Below, in pieces: positions 31,173 through 36,055 of a stretch of DNA of 36,055 nt. This DNA is from an uncultured Christensenella sp. Its GTDB lineage: Bacteria; Bacillota; Clostridia; Christensenellales; UBA1750. Below the pieces are notes generated by a model. It had not been told where the DNA came from and did not search any database. It saw only the letters and a program-made list of their open reading frames with translations. The stretch spans positions 1 to 36,055 of the forward strand of contig CAOKIU010000018.1 in the NCBI GenBank assembly GCA_948468595.1, read 5' to 3'. Made by a program: the position numbers and the translations under genes. How positions within the stretch are numbered: position 1 is the stretch's first letter; each line of letters opens with the position of its first letter.

Positions 31173-32501
31173 TTAATACTTGGAGAGATATTCCTCCAGC
31201 TCCCACTGCGATACGCGCACGCAGTAATCATGCCACTCGGTTCGCTTGGCCGCCAGGTATTTTTCGTAGACGTGATCGCCCAACACCCGGCGCACCAGCG
31301 GATCGGCCTCCATGTTCTCCACCGCGGCGTTGAGGTCCTTGGGCAGCGCGGTCACGCCGCAGGCGCGGCGCTCCTCTGCCGTCATGGTATAGATGTTCTG
31401 GTTGACGGCCGGCGGCGGGGTGAGGCGCTCCTCCATGCCCGTAAGGCCCGCCTCCAGCACCAGGGCAAAGACGAGGTAGGGGTTTGCCGTGGGGTCCGGG
31501 TTGCGCAGCTCGATGCGCGTGGCCTGCCCCTTGGCGTCGGGAATGCGGATGAGCGGCGAGCGGTTTCTGGCGGACCAGGCGATGTACAGGGGCGCCTCGT
31601 ACCCGGGCACCAACCGCTTGTAGGAGTTGACCAGCGGATTGGTCACGGCGGTCAGGGCCGGCGCGTGACGCATGACGCCCGCGAAAAAGTGGTAGGCCGT
31701 TTCGCTCAACCCGTAGCGGTCCTTTTCATCGCAGAATACGTTTTTGCCGTCGCGGAAGAGCGACATGTTGATGTGCATGCCGGAGCCCGCCGCGCCGAAA
31801 ATGGGCTTGGGCATGAACGTAGCATGCAGGCCATGGCGCTGCGCCGTGGTCTTGACGACCTCTTTGAAGGTGATGACGTTATCCGCCGTGGCGAGCGCCT
31901 CGTCGTACTTAAAGTCGATCTCGTGCTGACCCTTGGCCACCTCGTGGTGGGCCGCCTCGATTTCAAAGCCCATCTCCTCCAGCAGGATGCACATCTCGCG
32001 CCGGGCAATCTCCCCCTGGTCCACAGGGCTGATGTCAAAATAACTGCCCTCGTCAAAGGTGCGGGTGGTCGCCTTCCCCGCGTCGTCCGTCTGAAAGAGG
32101 AAGAACTCCAGCTCCGGCCCCACAAAGAAATCGTAGCCCATGTCCTTGGCCTTTTTCAGCACGCGCTTGAGCACGTGGCGCGGGCTGCCCATAAAGGGCT
32201 CGCCGTCGGTCTTGTACACGTCGCAGATCAGGCGCGCCACCTGGCCTTGATCCGACCAGGGCAGAATGCAGAAGGTATCCGGGTCGGGGTGGAGGCACAT
32301 ATCGCTCTCCTCAATGCGCGTAAATCCCTCAATGGAGGAGCCGTCAAACTTGCACTCGTTGCGCAGCACCTTCTCCAATTGGCTGCTGGTTACATTGACG
32401 CTCTTCATCGCGCCAAAGATATCGGTAAACTGTAGGCGAATGAAGCGGACTTCGTTCTCCTTGACCAGGCGCATGACATCCTGCGGCGTATACTTTGCCA
32501 T
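31173..32501 (-). CDS. glnA: Glutamine synthetase type I
   Basis: 442-residue GSI enzyme making glutamine from glutamate, ammonia and ATP. Active-site blocks are all present: 'FDGSSIEGF' (substrate), 'GPELEFFLF' (metal Glu), 'AAHHEVAKGQHEIDFKYDEAL', 'FGAAGSGMHINMSLF' and 'NPLVNSYKRLVPGYEAP'. The length of about 442 and absence of the longer insertion fit the GSI-alpha group of Firmicutes, which is feedback-inhibited rather than adenylylated. Start ATG 32501: GAGGAGG lies 6 nt upstream of it, whereas an ATG at 32507 would abut the site. First gene of the glnA-ANTAR-hisH-hisF-radical SAM operon. Confidence 0.97.
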   Translation of the reverse strand: MAKYTPQDVMRLVKENEVRFIRLQFTDIFGAMKSVNVTSSQLEKVLRNECKFDGSSIEGFTRIEESDMCLHPDPDTFCILPWSDQGQVARLICDVYKTDGEPFMGSPRHVLKRVLKKAKDMGYDFFVGPELEFFLFQTDDAGKATTRTFDEGSYFDISPVDQGEIARREMCILLEEMGFEIEAAHHEVAKGQHEIDFKYDEALATADNVITFKEVVKTTAQRHGLHATFMPKPIFGAAGSGMHINMSLFRDGKNVFCDEKDRYGLSETAYHFFAGVMRHAPALTAVTNPLVNSYKRLVPGYEAPLYIAWSARNRSPLIRIPDAKGQATRIELRNPDPTANPYLVFALVLEAGLTGMEERLTPPPAVNQNIYTMTAEERRACGVTALPKDLNAAVENMEADPLVRRVLGDHVYEKYLAAKRTEWHDYCVRVSQWELEEYLSKY

Positions 32502-32534
32502 GACCATCCTCCTCTATTCTCATACCAAAATGAC

Positions 32535-32574
32535 AAAAAGGCATAGGAATCCACAATTCGAGCTCCTTTGCCTT
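32535..32574 (-). terminator. Terminator-like hairpin in the glnA leader (possible attenuator)
   Basis: Minus strand: AAGGCA-A-AGGA pairs with TCCT-A-TGCCTT (10 bp with one A:A mismatch) over a loop of about 15 nt, followed directly by five T (32539-32535). The 5' arm begins within a few nt of the predicted transcription start, and the glnA ribosome site is 25 nt beyond the T run. A conditional terminator or a 5' stabilising stem are both possible. Confidence 0.5.
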
Positions 32575-32581
32575 CTTCGTT

Positions 32582-32610
32582 ATTTTACCACCATCCCCGA
32601 CTTTTGTCAA
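32582..32610 (-). promoter_or_regulatory. Strong sigma-A promoter of the glnA operon
   Basis: Minus strand TTGACA (32610-32605), 17 bp, TAAAAT (32587-32582); perfect -35, five of six in -10. The leader to ATG 32501 is about 75 nt and holds the hairpin 32535-32574. Confidence 0.8.
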
Positions 32611-32701
32611 CGGCAATCGCGCGCTTTCCCCGATCATCCTATGTTTCTCCGCCGCGCGCCATGCGTCACAAATTTTTAACCTGATCTGGCGCAAAACTCG
32701 C

Positions 32702-32730
32702 TTGTGTTTTGCCGCCGCGCGCAATATACT
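32702..32730 (+). promoter_or_regulatory. Putative promoter of guaA
   Basis: TTGTGT (32702-32707), 17 bp, TATACT (32725-32730). It leaves a leader of about 180 nt to ATG 32919. Confidence 0.45.
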
Positions 32731-32918
32731 ATTGACTTAAAATTGAAAACGCTCCGCCCTTCGTTCCGGTTTTTTGGCGTTTATCCCCTTTCCATCCCAC
32801 TAAACTCGCGTCTAATCCTACAAACCTGACGCTAATTCGGAATGTTCCTGATCCCACGCCCATGCAACGTTCGCATTTCATTCCGGCTTGGCGCGAACAA
32901 CCTCAAGGAGGGAAGTCC
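32731..32918 (+). other. Long guaA leader with inverted repeats
   Basis: A leader of about 180 nt, AT-richer than its surroundings. Seen: AAACGC...GCGTTT near 32750-32780, GCGTC...GACGC near 32810-32835 and GTTCGC...GCGAAC near 32870-32900. A 6-T run follows the first CCGG. The conserved core of the purine riboswitch is not recognisable. Possible regulatory leader of unknown type. Confidence 0.3.
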
Positions 32919-34460
32919 ATGTCTCAGACAAAGCATCAGACCGTGTTGGTTCTCGACTTTGGCGGCCAGTACAATCAGCTCATCGCCCGCCGCGTGCGCG
33001 ACGAGGGCGTGTATTGCGAATTGATTCCCGGCGCCTCTCCCATTGAGCGCATCCGAGAAAAGCATCCCCAGGGCATCATCCTGACGGGCGGGCCCAACAG
33101 CGTCTACGCTCCGGGTGCGCCCCGCTGTGCGCCCGAGGTCTTTTCTCTGGGCATTCCCGTCCTTGGCATCTGCTATGGAATGCAGTTGATGACGGTGATG
33201 CTGGGCGGTCAAGTGCGCAGCGCGGAGCAAAAGGAGTACGGCCAGACCGTCGTGAATCTCAATCCTTCCCCTCTCTTTGAAGGGCTGGACAGCCAAGCGC
33301 AGTGCTGGATGAGCCACACCGATCAGGCGTCCCGCCTCCCCGATGGATTTGAGGTCGCCGCTTCCACGTCGACTTGCCCCATCGCGGCCATCGCGGACAC
33401 AAAACGCCGCCTCTATGGCGTGCAGTTTCATCCCGAGGTGCAGCACACCGTGCAGGGCGAGGCCATGCTGCGCAACTTCCTCTATGAAGTCTGCGGCCTT
33501 ACCGGGGATTGGAGCATGCCCGGATATGCCGAGGAGATGACCGCGTCTTTGCGGGCGAAGGTTGGGGCCGGGCGCGTGCTGCTCGCTCTCTCGGGCGGCG
33601 TGGACAGCGCGGTGTGCGCGGCATTATTGCACCGTGCGGTGGGCAAACAGCTCACCTGCGTCTTTGTCGATACGGGTTTAATGCGCAAGGACGAGCCCGA
33701 GCAAGTGGACGCGCTGTTCCGCGGCCAATTCGACATTGATTTGATACATGTGAACGCGGCAGAGACCTTTCTCACGGCGCTGCGCGGCGTTTCCGACCCC
33801 GAGCGCAAGCGCAAGATCATTGGCGAGCAGTTCATCCGCGTGTTTGAGCGCGCGGCCAAGACCATTGGAAAGGTGGACTTTCTGGCGCAGGGCACCATCT
33901 ATCCGGATGTCATTGAATCGGGCCTGGGCGCGGCAGCCACCATCAAGAGCCATCACAATGTCGGAGGTCTTCCCTCGGTCATCGACTTTCAGGAGATTTT
34001 AGAGCCGCTGCGAGACCTGTTTAAGGACGAGGTGCGCCGCCTGGGCTTGGAACTGGGCCTGCCCGAGGACATGGTCTGGCGGCAGCCCTTCCCCGGTCCC
34101 GGCCTGGCGGTGCGCATTCTGGGGGAGATCACGGCGGAAAAGGCCGCGCTCCTGAAGGAGGCCGACGCCATCTTCCGCCAGGAGGTCGCGCGCGCCGGTC
34201 TTTCCCGCGATGTCAATCAATACTTTGCCGTGCTGACAAACCTGCGCTCTGTGGGCGTCATGGGGGACGAGCGCACCTACGATTATACCGTCGCCCTGCG
34301 CGCTGTGAATACCGTCGATTTCATGACCGTCGATTGGTCGCGCCTCCCCTATGACGTGCTGGCGCGCACCTCCAACCGCATTGTCAACGAAGTCCCCTCC
34401 GTCAACCGGGTCGTCTATGATGTGACCACAAAACCGCCGGCAACCATCGAGTTCGAATAA
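32919..34460 (+). CDS. guaA: GMP synthase (glutamine-hydrolysing)
   Basis: 513-residue enzyme converting XMP to GMP with glutamine and ATP. N-terminal class I amidotransferase, Cys85 in 'GICYGMQL' with 'GVQFHPEV' supplying His and Glu. ATP-pyrophosphatase domain with the P-loop 'LSGGVDS' (224-230), and a C-terminal dimerisation domain ending '...[10 protein letters not shown]', the conserved guaA tail. Length equals the B. subtilis protein. ATG 32919 has AAGGAGGGAAG upstream. The gene ends exactly where the AT-rich mobile module begins; the 3' end of guaA is a known integration hotspot for genomic islands, so the stop region may be an att site. Confidence 0.98.
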   Translation: MSQTKHQTVLVLDFGGQYNQLIARRVRDEGVYCELIPGASPIERIREKHPQGIILTGGPNSVYAPGAPRCAPEVFSLGIPVLGICYGMQLMTVMLGGQVRSAEQKEYGQTVVNLNPSPLFEGLDSQAQCWMSHTDQASRLPDGFEVAASTSTCPIAAIADTKRRLYGVQFHPEVQHTVQGEAMLRNFLYEVCGLTGDWSMPGYAEEMTASLRAKVGAGRVLLALSGGVDSAVCAALLHRAVGKQLTCVFVDTGLMRKDEPEQVDALFRGQFDIDLIHVNAAETFLTALRGVSDPERKRKIIGEQFIRVFERAAKTIGKVDFLAQGTIYPDVIESGLGAAATIKSHHNVGGLPSVIDFQEILEPLRDLFKDEVRRLGLELGLPEDMVWRQPFPGPGLAVRILGEITAEKAALLKEADAIFRQEVARAGLSRDVNQYFAVLTNLRSVGVMGDERTYDYTVALRAVNTVDFMTVDWSRLPYDVLARTSNRIVNEVPSVNRVVYDVTTKPPATIEFE

Positions 34461-34517
34461 GTTGAGAGGTCGTAAAAAGCCAGTGTTTATGCGGGTTTGT
34501 GGCGTTTCAAGAGGTCT

Positions 34518-34538
34518 TTTGATAACAATTTGATAACA
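34518..34538 (+). repeat. Tandem TTTGATAACA repeats near guaA end
   Basis: TTTGATAACA occurs at 34518-34527 and 34529-34538, 11 bp apart (about one helical turn). Closely spaced short direct repeats near the end of an element are typical of integrase arm-type sites. An att core cannot be identified without the other end. Confidence 0.4.
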
Positions 34539-34632
34539 GTCATATAAGAGCCATTATTCTTGTAATCCAGTGGTTTTAGGGTTACAGAATGATTTAGAGT
34601 TAGTTTTGTATGACGAAATAAATCCATATTAG

Positions 34633-34676
34633 AAAGCCCTTAGCTGTGGGTAGTAACTCATAGCTAAGGGCTTTTT
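34633..34676. terminator. Bidirectional terminator after the XRE repressor gene
   Basis: AAAGCCCTTAGCT (34633-34645) pairs with AGCTAAGGGCTTT (34662-34674), 13 bp, with a T run to 34676 on the plus strand and an AAA/TTT run on the other side. It can end the repressor transcript (minus) and read-through from guaA (plus). Confidence 0.85.
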
Positions 34677-34684
34677 GTCGTTCT

Positions 34685-35218
34685 TTATTTATCGGGTTTG
34701 AGTTGCTCTTTGAATGCTTCGACTAATGTGTCGCTTAATTCCTGCGAGGGAACTTTCGCCCAGATTTGTGTGGTATCGAATTTCGGATAGTAATAACGCC
34801 AGTTGTCGTATTCTTCCCTGCTGATTTCCTCGGAAGATAGCTTGTCCGCCTGTTCTTTCCAAGCACAGAGCATTTTTGATAGTTCGGCAGCGTCCTTACC
34901 TTTGTCCTTGTTGACTTTCAGACAAACTTCCCCGTCTGCTTCGCTGACGGTCAGACCGTAAATATCTTCAAGAGTAAATAAGGTGTGCAAAAGACCGATA
35001 TAGCTGTCAATGTCGGGAACATCGAGAGCCTGCGGGGAAACCTCAAGCACCTGTGCCAATGCAGCCGTTAAGTCTGCTTTTGGTTTACGGGAGCCAGTTT
35101 CGTACTGTGCCAGACGCACATCTGCGCTTCGTTCGGGAAAGCCGACAGCCGTACCAAGATATTTTTGCGTCATACCACGCAAAAGCCTAAAAAAATGTAT
35201 TCTTTCGCCAATAGCCAT
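34685..35218 (-). CDS. XRE family repressor of the mobile element
   Basis: 177-residue regulator with an N-terminal HTH at about 5-60 ('RIHFFRLLRGMTQKYLGTAVGFPERSADVRLAQYETGSRKPKADLTAALAQVL') and a 115-residue C-terminal domain rich in charged helices, perhaps for dimerisation or signal sensing. Its position, diverging from the excisionase and integrase genes, is that of ICE and prophage immunity repressors. ATG 35218 with AAGGAG about 10 nt upstream. Its own promoter (35252-35281) contains one of the three operator copies in its spacer, implying autoregulation. AT-rich codon use unlike guaA. Confidence 0.85.
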   Translation of the reverse strand: MAIGERIHFFRLLRGMTQKYLGTAVGFPERSADVRLAQYETGSRKPKADLTAALAQVLEVSPQALDVPDIDSYIGLLHTLFTLEDIYGLTVSEADGEVCLKVNKDKGKDAAELSKMLCAWKEQADKLSSEEISREEYDNWRYYYPKFDTTQIWAKVPSQELSDTLVEAFKEQLKPDK

Positions 35219-35251
35219 AGTGTTTACACTCCTTGCTTATGTACTGCAACC

Positions 35252-35281
35252 AGTATAGCAGATATGTTTAGGAATTGTCAA
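35252..35281 (-). promoter_or_regulatory. Repressor promoter with operator in spacer
   Basis: Minus strand TTGACA (35281-35276), 18 bp, TATACT (35257-35252). Operator-like copy 1 (35256-35270) lies within the spacer and touches the -10. Confidence 0.75.
35256..35270 (+). repeat. Operator-like 15-mer, copy 1 (12/15 match)
   Basis: TAGCAGATATGTTTA matches AAGCAAATATGCTTA (copy 2) at 12 of 15 positions. It lies in the -35/-10 spacer of the repressor promoter. Confidence 0.5.
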
Positions 35282-35324
35282 GAGGAAACGAAACAAAAAA
35301 GTTTAATATTTTCTCGAAAACCAC

Positions 35325-35353
35325 TTGACAAAAGCAAATATGCTTAGTATAAT
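35325..35353 (+). promoter_or_regulatory. Consensus sigma-A promoter of the excisionase-integrase unit
   Basis: TTGACA (35325-35330), 17 bp, TATAAT (35348-35353), both perfect. Operator copies 2 and 3 lie in its spacer and just beyond its start point. A leader of about 170 nt runs to the excisionase ATG. Confidence 0.85.
35332..35346 (+). repeat. Operator-like 15-mer, copy 2
   Basis: AAGCAAATATGCTTA, containing the palindrome AAGCA-AATA-TGCTT, sits entirely in the promoter spacer. Confidence 0.7.
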
Positions 35354-35363
35354 AGAAAGCACT

Positions 35364-35378
35364 AAGCTAATATGCTTA
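35364..35378 (+). repeat. Operator-like 15-mer, copy 3
   Basis: AAGCTAATATGCTTA differs from copy 2 at one position and has the outer palindrome TAAGC-n6-GCTTA. It starts 32 bp after copy 2, about three helical turns, just past the expected transcription start. Confidence 0.7.
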
Positions 35379-35526
35379 ATAAAAACTAAATGACCGTCCG
35401 AGTAGGATACTTCGCCAAGACCTTTTGATTTATTCAAGAGTGAGCGAGATAACGCCGCTGAAATGGGGGCAGGAACGATATTCGGAGAGAACGGCAACTT
35501 AAAAATCTTATGAAAGGACTGACGAT

Positions 35527-35715
35527 ATGGAAAACAAATTTATTCGTGCCGATGATGTGGCACAGGAACTAAGCGTATCAAAGCCCTATGCCTATAAGCT
35601 CATCAGAAAACTGAACGAGGAATTGAAAGAACAGGGCTTTATTACGATTGCGGGTCGTGTAAACCGCCAGTATTTTTATGAAAGGCTCTACGGAGCAGGA
35701 AAGGAGAGTAAATAA
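35527..35715 (+). CDS. Excisionase-like small HTH protein
   Basis: 62-residue basic protein. A winged-helix/MerR-like HTH covers about 5-35 ('IRADDVAQELSVSKPYAYKLIRKLNEELKEQ'). The tail 'GFITIAGRVNRQYFYERLYG' is characteristic of the small proteins that precede integrase genes in clostridial ICEs, thought to act as excisionases or directionality factors. ATG 35527 with GAAAGGA upstream. Its TAA overlaps the integrase ATG by one base (TAATG), so translation is coupled. Expressed from the operator-controlled promoter at 35325. Confidence 0.8.
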   Translation: MENKFIRADDVAQELSVSKPYAYKLIRKLNEELKEQGFITIAGRVNRQYFYERLYGAGKESK

Positions 35716-36055
35716 TGCCAGTATTCAAAAATGAGGACAACGGCACTTGGTATGTAATGGCGAGGTATGTGAATTGGAAAGGCGAACGCAAGCAGAAATG
35801 TAAGCGGGGTTTCGCCACAAAGAAAGAAGCGCAGGAATGGGAGCGAATGTTTCAGCTCCAAAACTCGTCTGACCTCGATATGAGTTTTGAAGCCTTTACG
35901 GAACTGTATATCAATGATGTGAAAAACCGTCTGAAAGAAAACACTTGGCTGACGAAAGAGCATATTATTCGCACGAAGATACTCCCTTATTTCGGCAAAC
36001 TGAAAATCAGCGAGATTTCCACAAAGGAGATTATCACTTGGCAAAATGAAATGCT
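35715..36055 (+). CDS. int: Tyrosine site-specific integrase, N-terminal part (runs off window)
   Basis: 113 codons visible from ATG 35715. Residues about 1-45 are a small arm-type DNA-binding domain ('GTWYVMARYVNWKGERKQKCKRGFATKKEAQEWE'). From about 57 the SAM-like core-binding domain begins ('SFEAFTELYINDVKNRLKENTWLTKEHIIRTKILPYFGKLKISEISTKEIITWQNEM'). This is the standard N terminus of phage/ICE integrases that strand-exchange at att sites; the catalytic Tyr lies beyond 36055. Translation coupled to the excisionase. Lower GC than guaA. Confidence 0.92.
   Translation, partial: MPVFKNEDNGTWYVMARYVNWKGERKQKCKRGFATKKEAQEWERMFQLQNSSDLDMSFEAFTELYINDVKNRLKENTWLTKEHIIRTKILPYFGKLKISEISTKEIITWQNEM

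Larger units (their letters stand above)
34461..36055. mobile_element. Left edge of an integrated element (repressor, excisionase, tyrosine integrase) downstream of guaA
   Basis: Base composition changes abruptly to AT-rich right after the guaA stop. The three genes present (XRE repressor, small HTH excisionase-like protein, tyrosine integrase) form the control/recombination module of ICEs and prophages. Right boundary lies beyond the window; the left boundary is placed at the guaA stop but has not been proven. The 34461-34632 stretch has no gene and carries tandem TTTGATAACA repeats. Confidence 0.75.

Noticed and set aside
30888..32435. 515-codon plus-strand frame over the ANTAR gene and glnA
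   Set aside because: Shadow of glnA; no family features.
32511..32581. Classical ANTAR tandem-hairpin target in the glnA leader
   Set aside because: Only one hairpin fits; its loop is about 15 nt instead of the conserved six-base loop.
32731..32918. Purine riboswitch ahead of guaA
   Set aside because: No recognisable three-way junction core or its conserved loop sequences.

Overview
The window looks like chromosomal DNA of a GC-rich, probably spore-forming member of the Clostridia (Bacillota). Supporting signs are strong AGGAGG-type ribosome sites, sigma-A promoters with near-consensus -35/-10 boxes, a GerMN lipoprotein, a SpoVB/MurJ-type flippase, an LCP cell-wall enzyme, a DegV protein, an ANTAR regulator beside glnA, and GC-rich intrinsic terminators. 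A Christensenellales- or Oscillospirales-like gut lineage is plausible but unproven. Most of the window is ordinary core genome with short intergenic gaps. The last 1.6 kb is clearly different: AT-rich and mobile.

Layout: 1-275 holds three tRNA genes on the minus strand (Arg-TCT, His-GTG, and Gln-TTG cut by the window edge) behind a perfect TTGACA-17-TATAAT promoter. 369-2601 (minus) carries a phosphodiesterase, the nucleotide-pool cleaner RdgB and a GerMN lipoprotein. 2722-3660 (minus) is a cysteine-rich GH113-like glycosidase. 4079-5437 (plus) is a SpoVB/MurJ-like flippase. 5531-6448 (minus) is a secreted peptidoglycan-binding protein. 6667-8204 (plus) pairs an ECF-type sigma factor having a Cys-bearing tail with a DUF2461 protein. 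8510-14217 (minus) is a six-gene catabolic operon: Fe-alcohol dehydrogenase, Gfo/Idh/MocA oxidoreductase, TrmH methyltransferase, sugar isomerase/epimerase, acetylxylan esterase and a mutarotase-like protein. 14464-15948 (plus) holds DegV and a DUF1989 protein. RNase P RNA (rnpB) lies at about 16049-16393 (minus), just behind a coiled-coil zinc-ribbon protein.

Next come RluA and a small membrane protein (17231-18654, minus), then a 1021-residue zinc-ribbon/disordered/one-membrane-span protein (18876-21941, plus). An XRE regulator (22278-22601) follows, behind an AT-rich stretch with repeated operator-like motifs. A redox/tRNA-modification cluster trxA-rseC-tcdA (minus), a SLOG-fold protein, an MscS channel and an LCP protein follow. 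A 52-residue protein with eight cysteines (27480-27638, plus) ends tail-to-tail against a nitrogen-linked operon, read leftward as glnA, ANTAR regulator, hisH, hisF, B12-radical SAM. guaA (32919-34460, plus) closes the core section.

Immediately after guaA, base composition drops and a mobile-element module begins: an XRE repressor (minus) diverges from an excisionase-like gene and a tyrosine integrase (plus, cut by the window end). I find three copies of a 15-bp operator-like sequence there. Two lie inside the -35/-10 spacers of the two divergent promoters and the third just downstream of the rightward promoter, an arrangement like a phage or ICE genetic switch. Other points worth a second look are terminator-like hairpins in the leaders of glnA and degV and a pseudo-receiver ANTAR protein lacking its phospho-acceptor aspartate.
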